Assembly (NCBI RefSeq): GCF_003568665.1
Contig: NZ_QXMH01000001.1
Coordinates: 2,294,001-2,358,000, forward strand
Direction of reading: 5' to 3'
Origin: Chitinophaga alhagiae
GTDB taxonomy: Bacteria; Bacteroidota; Bacteroidia; Chitinophagales; Chitinophagaceae
Length of the DNA: 64,000 bases
Positions 53,337 to 62,672 of the stretch are shown one piece after another. Every line of letters begins with the position of its first letter. Position 1 is the first letter of the stretch. Both the position numbers and the translations under genes were made by a program. The notes under the pieces are model-generated. The model did not search any database. It was not told the origin of the DNA and worked only from the letters and a program-made list of their open reading frames with translations.

Positions 53337-54323
53337 CTGAACAAAAGTACCAAAATAATCCTCAATTATGTGCTGGGCGGCGGCCTGAGTGTATGGTTAA
53401 CCTTCATGATCTACCGGCAGGTACAGCACCAGCAAAACCTGCCTGCCGCCTGGGAGCACATGAGAACAACGGTGATGGAAAGCGGGTGGCTGCTGATGGT
53501 GGTGGTAGTGGTCATGATGTTCATTAACTGGGGCCTGGAGGCGCGGAAATGGCAACTGCTGGTGCGGCCGCTGGAAGAAGTGCCCTTCAGGCGCGCATTC
53601 GGGGCCATACTCAGCGGCGTGTCCCTCTCCGTCAATACCCCCAACCGTATCGGCGAATATGGCGGCCGCATCCTGTACCTGCGCAACAAAAACAAGCTCA
53701 AAGCCATTGCCGCCACTATTGTAGGCAGCTTCTCCCAGCTCATTATTACCGTCGTTTTTGGTCTGATTGGCTTTATTTATTATATTAATCAGTACGAAAT
53801 GACCAGGGGCGGGTATTTTGAGCCGGCCGTCAGGGAGAAATTATTGTTAGCTTTTCTGCTGGTGGTGTGTACCCTGGGCTTCATACTTTATTTTCGTTTA
53901 AAGATCATTGTAGACCTGTTTGAACGGATACCCTGGTTGCGGAAAGTGAAGGTGTTCATCCAGATCATTGCCCGTTATTCTCCCCGCGAACTGGAGAAGC
54001 TGCTGCTGCTCAGCGCTGTCAGGTACCTGGTGTTCTCGGCACAGTATTTGATTTTATTATATGCGTTGGGCGTGTCTTTTGTGTGGTGGCAGGGGTTTTT
54101 TATGATCAACGTGATCTACCTCGTAATGGCCGTGCTGCCCACCATCGCTATTGCGGAAATCGGGCTTCGCGGCAGTGTTAGCATGCATTTCCTGGGCCTG
54201 TTGAGTACAAACGCGGCAGGTATTCTGGCGGCCACAGTGGCCATATGGCTGATCAACCTCGTGTTGCCGGCCGTTATGGGCGCGCTGCTGCTGCTGGGCG
54301 TAAAAATATTCAAGGATAAATAG
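53337..54323 (+). CDS. Flippase-like membrane protein (LPG_synthase_TM/UPF0104 family)
   Basis: A polytopic membrane protein of about 328 aa with seven to eight helices. The family motif 'GVSLSVNTPNRIGEYGGRILYLRNKN' and the C-terminal 'PTIAIAEIGLRGSVSMHFLG' match LPG_synthase_TM/UPF0104 proteins, the membrane part of MprF-like lysyl-phosphatidylglycerol synthases. Proteins with only this part are thought to move lipids or glycolipids. The likely start is CTG at 53337 (then NKSTKIILNYVLGG), an unusual start codon. TTG 53319 and ATG 53256 are alternatives disfavoured by the promoter position. It is divergent from ruvC with 31 bp between start codons. Confidence 0.85.
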   Translation: MNKSTKIILNYVLGGGLSVWLTFMIYRQVQHQQNLPAAWEHMRTTVMESGWLLMVVVVVMMFINWGLEARKWQLLVRPLEEVPFRRAFGAILSGVSLSVNTPNRIGEYGGRILYLRNKNKLKAIAATIVGSFSQLIITVVFGLIGFIYYINQYEMTRGGYFEPAVREKLLLAFLLVVCTLGFILYFRLKIIVDLFERIPWLRKVKVFIQIIARYSPRELEKLLLLSAVRYLVFSAQYLILLYALGVSFVWWQGFFMINVIYLVMAVLPTIAIAEIGLRGSVSMHFLGLLSTNAAGILAATVAIWLINLVLPAVMGALLLLGVKIFKDK

Positions 54324-54334
54324 CGACAGATCAG

Positions 54335-55126
54335 ATGAAGTATTTTTTACTGTTACTTTGCGGGTTAACCATAGCCGGTAGGTCTTTTGCCCAGGATGAG
54401 TTCTGCGGCATCTCCAACACCAGCTTCAGGGCCGGCGAGTCCCTTACCCTGAAAGTGTTCTATAACCTTGGCAGTATGTACGTAGGCGCAGGGGAAGCCA
54501 CCTTTAACTGCAAGCTGGAAAAATACAGCGGTAAAGATGCTTATCATGTGGTGGGGGAAGGGCGTACGTACCGTACGTACGACTGGTTCTTCAAAGTGCG
54601 GGACAGATATGAAAGCTACATAGACACGGCCTCCATGCTCCCCATCCGCTTTATCCGCAATGTGAACGAGGGCGGGTACAAGATCTACAACAATGTGGGC
54701 TTCAACCGGGAAACAGACCAGGCCACCAGCACCAACGGCACGTTCAAGGTGCCCGGCTGCATACAGGACGTGATCAGCTCCATTTATTACGCACGCAACA
54801 TAGATTTTTCCAAATACAAGCCGGGAGACAAGATCCCGTTCAGCATGTTCCTGGACGATGAGGTGTATGACATCTACATCCGCTACATAGGGAAGGAAAA
54901 CGTGGATACCCGTTACGGCACGTTCCGCGCCATCAAATTCAAGCCCCTGCTCATCAAGGGCACCATTTTCCAGGGCGGGGAGCAGATGACGGTGTGGGTA
55001 AGCGATGACGGGAACAAGATACCCCTGCGGATAGACAGCCCCATTTCCGTTGGCAGCATCAAGGTGGATATGATCAAATATGCCAATCTCCGGCACCCCC
55101 TCGCCTCGCTGGTGAAAAAAAGATAA
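54335..55126 (+). CDS. DUF3108 family secreted protein
   Basis: A 263-aa protein with a signal peptide (cleavage near SFAQ). The mature part is beta-rich and matches the DUF3108 pattern: 'GESLTLKVFYNLGSMYVGAGEATF', 'YHVVGEGRTYRTYDWFFKVRDRYESYID' and 'FQGGEQMTVWVSDDGNKIPLRIDSPISVGSIKVDM'. The fold resembles periplasmic lipid- or LPS-handling beta-sandwiches, but the function is unknown. It is 12 bp downstream of the flippase-like gene, so a shared envelope role is plausible. Confidence 0.88.
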   Translation: MKYFLLLLCGLTIAGRSFAQDEFCGISNTSFRAGESLTLKVFYNLGSMYVGAGEATFNCKLEKYSGKDAYHVVGEGRTYRTYDWFFKVRDRYESYIDTASMLPIRFIRNVNEGGYKIYNNVGFNRETDQATSTNGTFKVPGCIQDVISSIYYARNIDFSKYKPGDKIPFSMFLDDEVYDIYIRYIGKENVDTRYGTFRAIKFKPLLIKGTIFQGGEQMTVWVSDDGNKIPLRIDSPISVGSIKVDMIKYANLRHPLASLVKKR

Positions 55127-55127
55127 G

Positions 55128-55135
55128 TATATTTG
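55128..55135 (+). promoter_or_regulatory. -7 element of the response regulator at 55159
   Basis: TATATTTG, a perfect TAnnTTTG match, 23 bp before the ATG and immediately after the DUF3108 stop codon. Confidence 0.6.
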
Positions 55136-55158
55136 TTACAGCTTAAAACTAACTGGAT

Positions 55159-55863
55159 ATGGAAGAACGCAAACCTAAAATATTGCTGGCGGAAGATGAC
55201 ACCAACCTCGGCATGGTGCTGAAGAATTACCTGGAGCTGAATGATTATGACGTAGAACTTTGCCGGGACGGCATTCTGGCGCTGGCCGCCTTTCGCCGTG
55301 ACAAATTCGACATTTGCCTGCTGGACATCATGATGCCCAATATGGACGGTTTTAAGCTGGCAGAAGAGATCCGGGATGTTGACCCGGACATCCCGCTGTT
55401 CTTTCTCTCCGCCAAAACCATGAAAGAAGACATCATTCAGGGGTACAAACTGGGGGCGGACGATTATATTTCCAAACCTTTTGACAGCGAGCTGCTGCTC
55501 CTGAAAATAAAGGCCATCCTGAAACGCAACCAGGAGCTGAACAGCAAGGAAGAAGAACAGTTCGAGTTCCAGGTAGGGCAATACGCCTTCAACTCCCGCC
55601 TGCGTACGCTCACCAAGGGCGGCGAGGCCACGCATACACTGTCTCCCAAGGAGAACGAGCTGCTGCATATGCTCTGCGAGCATAAAAACGACCTGCTGCC
55701 CAGGGAAGTGGCGCTGAAAAAGATCTGGGGCAGCGATACGTATTTTAACGGCCGCAGCATGGACGTGTATATTGCCAAACTGCGCAAGTACCTGAAAGAC
55801 GACCCGAACATTGAGATCGTGAACATTCACGGCAACGGGTTCAGGCTGGTGGTGAAAGAGTAG
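55159..55863 (+). CDS. OmpR-family response regulator without adjacent kinase
   Basis: A 234-aa regulator with a receiver domain (D13, D14; phospho-acceptor D56 in 'ICLLDIMMPNMDGF'; K in 'DDYISKPF') and a winged-helix output domain ('LSPKENELLHMLCEHKNDLLPREVALKKIWG...RSMDVYIAKLRKYL'). It resembles the regulator at 51875 along its whole length, and neither has a kinase partner nearby. It has its own -7 element and a strong terminator, so it forms a single-gene unit. Confidence 0.93.
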   Translation: MEERKPKILLAEDDTNLGMVLKNYLELNDYDVELCRDGILALAAFRRDKFDICLLDIMMPNMDGFKLAEEIRDVDPDIPLFFLSAKTMKEDIIQGYKLGADDYISKPFDSELLLLKIKAILKRNQELNSKEEEQFEFQVGQYAFNSRLRTLTKGGEATHTLSPKENELLHMLCEHKNDLLPREVALKKIWGSDTYFNGRSMDVYIAKLRKYLKDDPNIEIVNIHGNGFRLVVKE

Positions 55864-55881
55864 ATAAACAGGCTGTCATAT

Positions 55882-55922
55882 AAAAAAGCGGGCGCAACCA
55901 TGGGTTGCGCCCGCTTGCTTTT
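55882..55922 (+). terminator. Terminator of the response regulator at 55159
   Basis: A 14-bp perfect stem (55886-55899 with 55903-55916), loop ATG, with an A-tract before and a T-rich stretch after. Confidence 0.9.
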
Positions 55923-56031
55923 TGCAGAGCTAAATAGTTTGGGCCGCGCCCGTTTTTATATGTCCAAAGCGGTGGTATGTCCATTTGCAGAGGCCACTGA
56001 TGTGTAGCTGTATTTCACTGTAATATGGCCA

Positions 56032-57057
56032 TCAGAACAGCAGCTGCCCGCCCTTGTTCGGTGTTTTACCCAGGTGGGTGTAGGCCTTCTCTGTTACCTC
56101 GCGCCCGCGGGGCGTGCGTTTGATGAAACCTTCCTGTATCAGGAAAGGCTCATACACTTCTTCCAGCGTGCCCGGCTCTTCACCCACGGCGGTGGCAATG
56201 GTGGTAATGCCTACGGGGCCGCCTTTGAAGTTTTCTATGATCACGTTGAGAATGCGGTTATCCATTTCGTCCAGGCCGTACTCGTCTACGCTCAGGGCGC
56301 GCAGGCTGTGCTGCGCAATCCCCATGTCTATCACGCCGTTGCCTATTACCTGCGCAAAGTCACGCACCCGCCGCAGCAGGCCGTTGGCAATACGCGGGGT
56401 GCCGCGGGAGCGGCGGGCAATTTCCATGGCGGCGTCTGACGTGATCTTGGTGCCCAGCAGGCCCGCGGCCCGCCAGAGAATTTTCTGCAGGGTGGTAGCG
56501 GTGTAGTATTCCAGCCGGGACTTGATGCCGAAACGGCTGAGCAGGGGGGCGGTGAGCAGGCCGGAGCGGGTGGTGGCCCCTATCAGCGTAAAAGGGTGCA
56601 GGTTGATCTGCACGGAGCGCGCGCTGGGGCCGGTGTCTATCATAATGTCTATCCGGTAGTCTTCCATGGCGGAATACAGGTATTCCTCCACTACCGTGCT
56701 CAACCGGTGAATTTCATCTACGAACAGCACGTCCTTTTCTTCCAGGTTGGTGAGCAGGCCCGCCAGGTCTCCGGGCTTTTCTATTACCGGGCCGGAGGTT
56801 TCACGGATGTTCACCCCCAGCTCATTGGCCACAATGCGGGACAGCGTGGTCTTCCCAAGGCCGGGAGGGCCGTGGAAAAGAATATGGTCCAGCGCTTCAC
56901 CACGCAGCTTGGCGGCCTTTATAAAGATCTTCAGGTTCTCTATGATCTGCTCCTGGCCCGAGAAGTCCACGATCTCCTTTGGCCGGATGCTGTTCTCAAA
57001 CTCCTTTTCCGCAGCACTCAGCCGGTGCTCATCTGGTCTTATGTGTGAATTAGACAT
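56032..57057 (-). CDS. ruvB: Holliday junction branch migration helicase RuvB
   Basis: RuvB is the AAA+ motor that drives branch migration with RuvA. The 341-aa protein starts '[14 protein letters not shown]' at 57057, preceded on the minus strand by a good AAAGGAG. It shows Walker A '[10 protein letters not shown]', Walker B '[10 protein letters not shown]', sensor '[18 protein letters not shown]' and the C-terminal winged helix. The upstream in-frame extension to 57204 overlaps the divergent peptidase gene and is rejected. Confidence 0.96.
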   Translation of the reverse strand: MSNSHIRPDEHRLSAAEKEFENSIRPKEIVDFSGQEQIIENLKIFIKAAKLRGEALDHILFHGPPGLGKTTLSRIVANELGVNIRETSGPVIEKPGDLAGLLTNLEEKDVLFVDEIHRLSTVVEEYLYSAMEDYRIDIMIDTGPSARSVQINLHPFTLIGATTRSGLLTAPLLSRFGIKSRLEYYTATTLQKILWRAAGLLGTKITSDAAMEIARRSRGTPRIANGLLRRVRDFAQVIGNGVIDMGIAQHSLRALSVDEYGLDEMDNRILNVIIENFKGGPVGITTIATAVGEEPGTLEEVYEPFLIQEGFIKRTPRGREVTEKAYTHLGKTPNKGGQLLF

Positions 57058-57109
57058 GGGCGCTCCTTTCAACTTCAAATGTATTATTTTTAACCAAATC
57101 TTTGTGAAT

Positions 57110-58087
57110 ATGAAATTATACGCATTGAGCGCGTGCTGCCTGCTGCTGGCAGCCTGGCAACCGGTAAGGGCCCAGGCCATCAGCGAGGAGGAGGTCAGCC
57201 GCATTATTCATGTGCTGGCGGCAGACAGCATGGAGGGCCGTGCTACTTACTCGGCCGGTATTGAAAAGGCATCGCTGTTTATTGAAGACGAGTTTAAGAA
57301 AGCCGGCCTGGCGCCTCTGCCCGGCCTGGCAGATTACCGGCAGGCCTTTGCCACCGTGGGCCGCCGCATACGCCCGCTGGATTCGGCCTTGCAGGAAGAA
57401 GGGGCCAGGTTCCTGCACAATGTGGTGGGTATGATACCGGGCAGCAGCCGGCCGGAGGAGTACGTGATCTTTTCAGGGCATTACGACCACATCGGTATTC
57501 AGCAACCGGAGGCGGAAGACAGCATTGCCAATGGCGCGGACGATGATGCTTCCGGCATTACCGCGGTAATATTGCTGGCTAATTATTTTAAACAGCACCC
57601 TCCTGCCCGGAGCATCATTTTTGCCGCCTTTACGGGAGAAGAAATTGGCGGCTTCGGCTCCCGCTACTTTTCGCAGCAGCTGGCCCCGGAAAAGATCGTT
57701 GCCATGTTCAACATAGAAATGATAGGCAAAGAATCGAAATTCGGCCGCAACAGTGCGTTCATTACCGGCTACGAACGGTCTGATTTTGGCGCCATCCTCC
57801 AAAAGAACCTGGAAAGCAGCAGCTTCCGTTTCCACCCTGACCCTTACCCGGAGCAGCGGCTGTTTTACCGGTCAGATAATGCTACCCTGGCCCGTTTGGG
57901 CGTACCGGCCCATACCATTTCCACCACGCAGATAGATAAAGACACGCTCTACCACAGCGTGAACGATGAGGTGGAAAGCCTTGACATGAAAAACATTGCA
58001 GACATTATTGAGGCCATTGCCCTGAGCGCCAGAAGCATTGTAGGCGGGGAAGACGCGCCCGCGCGCATTGCGAAGGAGGAGAAGTAG
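57110..58087 (+). CDS. M28 family zinc metallopeptidase, secreted
   Basis: A 325-aa aminopeptidase-like protein with a signal peptide (cleavage near VRAQ). The two-zinc site is readable: H124 in 'FSGHYDH', the bridging Asp (about D145) in 'NGADDDASG', catalytic E177 and ligand E178 in 'FTGEEIG', E203 in 'FNIEMIG' and H268 in 'PAHTIST'. Many M28 enzymes have Asp where this one has E203; Glu is tolerated in some relatives. The longer upstream ORF from 56747 is rejected because it runs through ruvB. A strong terminator follows. Confidence 0.92.
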   Translation: MKLYALSACCLLLAAWQPVRAQAISEEEVSRIIHVLAADSMEGRATYSAGIEKASLFIEDEFKKAGLAPLPGLADYRQAFATVGRRIRPLDSALQEEGARFLHNVVGMIPGSSRPEEYVIFSGHYDHIGIQQPEAEDSIANGADDDASGITAVILLANYFKQHPPARSIIFAAFTGEEIGGFGSRYFSQQLAPEKIVAMFNIEMIGKESKFGRNSAFITGYERSDFGAILQKNLESSSFRFHPDPYPEQRLFYRSDNATLARLGVPAHTISTTQIDKDTLYHSVNDEVESLDMKNIADIIEAIALSARSIVGGEDAPARIAKEEK

Positions 58088-58211
58088 CCGGCTCTGCCGG
58101 CAGGGGTGCGGCAAAAATGTGTTAACACGAAGAGCAGCCATGCTGCCCGGTTATCTAATACCGCACTGCGCAGCCAGGGTACAGAAAGCAAACAAGCTGC
58201 AGCATCGTCAC

Positions 58212-58252
58212 AAAAACAGGGGTGCGCTTTAACCGGCGCACCCCTGTTTTGT
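58212..58252. terminator. Bidirectional terminator between M28 peptidase and EEP genes
   Basis: A stem of 15 bp (58213-58227 with 58236-58250) with flanking A- and T-tracts ends two convergent genes. Confidence 0.92.
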
Positions 58253-58271
58253 TATAACAATTTCTCTTTAC

Positions 58272-59129
58272 TCATGGATAGCTCAGCTCCGCCAGTACCG
58301 CAAAGTGGTCTGACGCAAACAGCCCTTTCCAGCTTTCTGAAATAGTGGCATGTTTGGCCACGCCCCATTTGCCTTTCAGGAAAATATAGTCGATGGGCTC
58401 CGTACCTGTTTCATGCGCCCGGAAGCCGTTAAAGGTACCGGTAGGCCCGTAATGCGGCGTTTTACTGATGCCTTTGGCATCTGTAAGGCGCTGCGGGTCT
58501 TGCGGGTTAACGATCACCTGTATGGGCTCGTCTCCGGGTGTGGCATTGAAATCTCCTGTGATCACCGCAGGCGTTTTGCCGGCTATTTCGTTCACTTTTT
58601 TCAGCAGCAGGCGGGCGCTTTCGCGGCGGGCCACTTTACCGATGTGGTCAAAATGGGTATTGAAGTGATAAAATTCCTTCTTCGTTTTTTTATCCCGGAA
58701 GCGGCCATAGGTCACAATGCGGGGCAGGTTGGCGTCCCAGCCTTTGCTGCCTACTGTTTCCGGCGTTTCACTCAGCCAGAAGGTGCGTTGGTCAAGTAAT
58801 ATAAGCCGTTCGGCATCGTAGAAAATGGCGGAAAACTCCCCTTTTTTAGCGCCGTCATCCCGGCCTGAGCCAATGAATTTATACCCGGCCAGGCGCTGCG
58901 CCAGGTCATCCATCTGGCCGGAAAGGGCTTCCTGTACACCCACTACCTGCGGGTGGTAAAACAGTATCTGGGAAGCTACTTTCTCTATCCGGTTGGGCCA
59001 GGCATTGGCGCTGTCTCGCGGGGTGTTGTAACGGATATTGAAGGTCATCACCTTCAGGCCGTTGTCCTGCGCAAGGGCGGCAACGGAGCCAAGAAGGCAA
59101 AACAGTAGTGCGAATGTGATGTTTTTCAT
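58272..59129 (-). CDS. Secreted endonuclease/exonuclease/phosphatase-family protein
   Basis: A 285-aa protein with a signal peptide (cleavage near ALAQ) and the EEP fold: 'LKVMTFNIRYN', 'VGVQEALSGQMDDL', 'VITGDFNATPGDEPIQVI' (catalytic Asp and Asn) and C-terminal 'SDHFAVLAEL' (catalytic Asp-His). The family covers DNases, inositol-phosphate and phospholipid phosphatases; the secreted Bacteroidota type is usually unassigned. The start at ATG 59129 is preferred over the TTG three codons upstream. Confidence 0.93.
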   Translation of the reverse strand: MKNITFALLFCLLGSVAALAQDNGLKVMTFNIRYNTPRDSANAWPNRIEKVASQILFYHPQVVGVQEALSGQMDDLAQRLAGYKFIGSGRDDGAKKGEFSAIFYDAERLILLDQRTFWLSETPETVGSKGWDANLPRIVTYGRFRDKKTKKEFYHFNTHFDHIGKVARRESARLLLKKVNEIAGKTPAVITGDFNATPGDEPIQVIVNPQDPQRLTDAKGISKTPHYGPTGTFNGFRAHETGTEPIDYIFLKGKWGVAKHATISESWKGLFASDHFAVLAELSYP

Positions 59130-59268
59130 GTGAGGCAAGTTATAATATTTTCGTGTTCGCTCCTAGCGGCGTGGATAGCCATCTGCAGGGCGGCAACGCG
59201 CAAGAGGCCCCGCCAGCTGGAGATATGAACGGGACCGTGTTGCCAGCCCCGTTCATGTTATCTTTTTG

Positions 59269-62200
59269 TTACAACGATCTCATGATCTCCTGCACCGCTC
59301 TTTCCAGCTGCGGGTCTTTACCTTCCAGCCGGTCTGTAAAGGTGGTTTTCACGTAGATGTCCGGCGCCACGCCTTCTTTTTCCAGGTTCTTGCCATCCAG
59401 CGTATAGCAGCCCCAGGAGGGCAGGCGGTAAAAAGAGCCGTCTACCAGCCCCTTGCCGGAGGTGAAGATGATCCAGCGGTAGGTTTCCGTGCCTATCACC
59501 TTGCCCAGCTTCAGGGCCTTGAAACCGGCGGCGGTCATTTCCGCATCGCTGAGAGACTGTTCGTTGATGAGCAGCACAATAGGTTTGCCGCTGGGCGCAA
59601 AGTTGGGTTGGGGAGAGGGTTTGCCGCCGCGGTATTGCCACTGCAGGTAGGGGCGCTGGGAAAGGAAACGCAGCACTTCGTCATGCACATTACCGCCGGT
59701 ATTGTAACGCAGGTCAAGTATCAGCGCGTCTTTACTACCTATTTTGGCGGCCATGTCTATCAGGAATTTTTCCAGCTCTCCCATGCCCATGTTTTTCATG
59801 CAGGTGTAGGCAATGCGGTTGTTGCCCAGCTTGTCTACCTGCTGTTCGTTATGGCTGATCCATTCGTTGTACAGCTGGTCTCCCAGCTCGTACACGTTTT
59901 GCGGGTGCAGGCGCACGTCAAAGGGTTTGCCGCCGCGCTCGAACGTGAGGGTGATCTCCTTTTCAGCCTTGGGGCGGGTGAAGTACTGGTCCCGGCAGGC
60001 GGATGGGTCTACCGCTACGCCGTTGACCTTGGTCAGCACATCGCCGGGGCGAACGTCTACATCCTGCTTGTCTGCATTGCTGCCTGTAACAATGCGTTCT
60101 ACGGTGTAGGGTTGCTGCTGGTCAAAGAGAATGCCCGTTTCCATGGTGTTGTAGCTGAGGCTGATCTTCTCATCGTCCCCGAAAGTGTTGAAGCCGAGGT
60201 GGGAAGAGTTCAGTTCGCCCAGCATATCGTTCAGCAATATGCGCAGGTCCCCGCGGTTGTTGATGTAGGGGAGGTAGCGGGCATAATCGTCCCGTACCTT
60301 GTTCCAGTTGGTGCCGTGAAACTCCGCGTTGTAGAAGTTCTCTTCCACGTTGGCCCATGTTTCGTAAAATATCTGCTCAAACTCCTGGCGCAGGTTGCGG
60401 TAGAAGGGCAGGCTGATGTTGATGGCCTCTATCTTGTTGGCGTCAGGGTTCAGCTTCTGGATGTTGCCGCCGGTGTTGATATAAAACTTGCCGTCTGCTT
60501 CCACAATGCCGGAGCCGCCTCTTTCCGTGCCGGCTATCTTGTCTGTTTTGGTTTCCTCGAAAGGTTCTGTAACGGTTTTCCATACGGCCGTTTTGCCGTC
60601 TGCATGGTTGGAGTAGTAGAAAACCGTGGTCTTTTCACCTTTCCGGGAAATGTAGGCGGGGCCGTATTGCGCGCCAAAGTTCGGGCCTACCTGCTCTATC
60701 CTTTTCATGAGGCCGGCGGTGTTGATGCTGATGGGAGCCGGCGGCGGCGTTGTTTTGCCGGTGTCCTTTTTCTTGTCGTCTTTCTTTTCCTCCTGTTTGA
60801 ACAGCTCGTCAAATTTATCTGCCCGGAAGGGGTCGTCAAATTTGCTGAGCGCTACGCGGTACAGCTTGGCGTTGCTCATGCCGGTGGGGTAAGAAGGTTT
60901 GGTGCGCGAAGAGTTGAAGTAGATGTACTTCCCGTCTGGCGACCAATAAGGATTGGTTTCCGTAACGCCCGTATTGGTGAGGTTGATGGTGGTGTTCTTT
61001 TTCAGGTTGTGTACCATAATATCCTGCTCAAAGTTGCGGATGGCGGTAAACACCACGTAGTCCCCGTCAGGCGAAAAGCGTGGTTGGGCGTTCCCGAAGG
61101 CCCACAGCTCATCTTTGGCAATGGTGCGTGATTCCAGCGTTTTGAGGTCTATCAGGCGCACTTCATCGCGGCCGCTGAGGTAAACGCCCTGGGTGCGTTT
61201 GCTGTTGAAGCTGATGTCCCGGTTGCTCCGTTTGTCTTTGGTGAGCTGGCGGGGAGCGCCCTTGCCGTCTGCGGCCACAGTGTAGAGGTTCTGGTAGCCG
61301 TTCAGCGTCTGGTTAAACAGCAGGGTACGGTTGTCCGGCATCCACAGTACTTCCAGCGCCCGCTCCGCGGGGCGGGGTATCTGGCGTACAAATTTGCCGG
61401 TTATGTCAGACACGAATATTTCCCCGCGGGATATGAAGGCCAGTTTTTTACCGTCAGGAGAAACGTCAAAGGAGGAGATCTTGTCTTTCACATCAAACCC
61501 TTGCTCTTTGGGCAATACAGGATTGCGGAATATTTTAATGGCCAGCTTTTCGGGTTTGCCGGCCGCCACATCGTACAGCCATACCTGGTAGTTTTTTTCA
61601 AATACCACCTTGCCGCCGTCTGCATTGGCAAACGGGCGCTTGATGGAGGTAGGGAAGCTGGTGAGCGCCTTCTTCTGACCGTTACTGAAGGTATAGAGGT
61701 TGTACTCCCCGTTGGCCTCGTCTGAAGCAAAGTAGATATTCCCTTTGCGGTCTATGGTAGTCCAGAAGTCTTTGCCGCGGTAGTCTGTATAACGTTTATA
61801 GGTTTTGGTGGCGGGAATGTAAGACTGGATGTCCGGGTTAAAATCTCCCTTGTACCTTTTCCGGTTGGCCTGGAAGCTGCTTTCCCAGGTATCGTTGAAA
61901 AACAGTTCTCCGCTGGTGGGGTGCTCTACCAGGTTGTGGGTGAGGTTGAAATAATGATTGAACACTCTCACCGGCGTGCCGCCTTCAATGCTGAGCTTGT
62001 AGCTGGTGCCATTGCCGCCGCGGGAGGAGGTGAAATAGATGCTTTTGGAGTCCCAGCTCCAGGAGTCAAGCTGGTCTCCCGCCTCGTGCATGGTGAGCTG
62101 TTTCACTTCGCCGCCCTGCAGGGGCATCAGGAAAATATCCGCATTGCCGTACTGGTACGCGGTAAACGCCAGCCATTGCCCGTCTGGCGATATTTTGGGC

Positions 62201-62406
62201 AGTATTTCATTGCCCTGCATGGCGGTGAGGCGCACGGCATGCGGGTTTTGCACGTCCGCTTTCCAGAGGTCTCCCTCAAAGCTGAAAACCACGGTTTTAC
62301 CGTCCGGGCTGAGGGTGGGGTAAGTGGTGAAATAGGCTTCTGTGGTTTGGGCGGCGGCGGGCAGGGAGAGCGATGCGCACAGCAGGCCCAGCATAAATGG
62401 TCTCAT
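59269..62406 (-). CDS. Tricorn-like S41 family protease, secreted
   Basis: A 1,045-aa protein with a signal peptide (MRPFMLGLLCASLSLPAAAQ). The N-terminal half is a WD40/TolB-like beta-propeller region with repeated 'LSPDGK', 'ISPDGQWLAFTAY' and 'FSPDGDYVVFTA' units, followed by a linker rich in Lys, Asp and Pro, a PDZ-like part and a tail-specific (S41) protease domain. By comparison with archaeal tricorn, S953-D954 in 'EQSLSDAEM' is the nucleophile pair, H736 in 'NSSHLGF' the catalytic His and E974 in 'GTETYR' the third residue. Its role is probably degradation of oligopeptides in the periplasm. The in-frame extension to 62553 has no signal-like start and is rejected. Confidence 0.93.
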   Translation of the reverse strand: MRPFMLGLLCASLSLPAAAQTTEAYFTTYPTLSPDGKTVVFSFEGDLWKADVQNPHAVRLTAMQGNEILPKISPDGQWLAFTAYQYGNADIFLMPLQGGEVKQLTMHEAGDQLDSWSWDSKSIYFTSSRGGNGTSYKLSIEGGTPVRVFNHYFNLTHNLVEHPTSGELFFNDTWESSFQANRKRYKGDFNPDIQSYIPATKTYKRYTDYRGKDFWTTIDRKGNIYFASDEANGEYNLYTFSNGQKKALTSFPTSIKRPFANADGGKVVFEKNYQVWLYDVAAGKPEKLAIKIFRNPVLPKEQGFDVKDKISSFDVSPDGKKLAFISRGEIFVSDITGKFVRQIPRPAERALEVLWMPDNRTLLFNQTLNGYQNLYTVAADGKGAPRQLTKDKRSNRDISFNSKRTQGVYLSGRDEVRLIDLKTLESRTIAKDELWAFGNAQPRFSPDGDYVVFTAIRNFEQDIMVHNLKKNTTINLTNTGVTETNPYWSPDGKYIYFNSSRTKPSYPTGMSNAKLYRVALSKFDDPFRADKFDELFKQEEKKDDKKKDTGKTTPPPAPISINTAGLMKRIEQVGPNFGAQYGPAYISRKGEKTTVFYYSNHADGKTAVWKTVTEPFEETKTDKIAGTERGGSGIVEADGKFYINTGGNIQKLNPDANKIEAINISLPFYRNLRQEFEQIFYETWANVEENFYNAEFHGTNWNKVRDDYARYLPYINNRGDLRILLNDMLGELNSSHLGFNTFGDDEKISLSYNTMETGILFDQQQPYTVERIVTGSNADKQDVDVRPGDVLTKVNGVAVDPSACRDQYFTRPKAEKEITLTFERGGKPFDVRLHPQNVYELGDQLYNEWISHNEQQVDKLGNNRIAYTCMKNMGMGELEKFLIDMAAKIGSKDALILDLRYNTGGNVHDEVLRFLSQRPYLQWQYRGGKPSPQPNFAPSGKPIVLLINEQSLSDAEMTAAGFKALKLGKVIGTETYRWIIFTSGKGLVDGSFYRLPSWGCYTLDGKNLEKEGVAPDIYVKTTFTDRLEGKDPQLERAVQEIMRSL

Positions 62407-62540
62407 AAAGGGGGATGATTTTGTTTTCAGACGGAAATTAAGAAGGAAATAGGGGATATGGAAACCGTTTGTCATGAATTTGCCGGGTAATGGGGTGGAA
62501 GGGGCGGGCTGCGGGACGGTGCAAGGCAAATGCTGTAAAA

Positions 62541-62651
62541 AGGGGCTGACCAAAAAGTAAATGAAGGGTTGGAGGATTGCCTGAACGATGACAGGTCTCC
62601 GTCAGGCCCCCGAATCAATGAGGGCTGACCATTACTTTTTGGTCAGCCCCT
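62541..62651 (-). repeat. Intergenic three-arm repeat element, copy E2
   Basis: On the minus strand, AGGGGCTGACCAAAAAGTAA (62651-62632) is followed by an inverted arm (62630-62622). A perfect inverted copy of the whole 20-mer lies at 62560-62541. The core CCTGACGGAGA occupies 62606-62596. Arm order, core and distances match E1 at 167-281. The first hairpin (62622-62630 with 62641-62649) lies 22 bp after the leuS stop codon and can terminate it. Confidence 0.72.
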
Positions 62652-62672
62652 CGTGTTATTTTGAAGTGACCG

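Noticed and set aside
59266..61131. 621-aa plus-strand ORF
   Set aside because: Antisense shadow of the tricorn-like protease, which has a signal peptide, domains and catalytic residues. The shadow has no recognisable domain.
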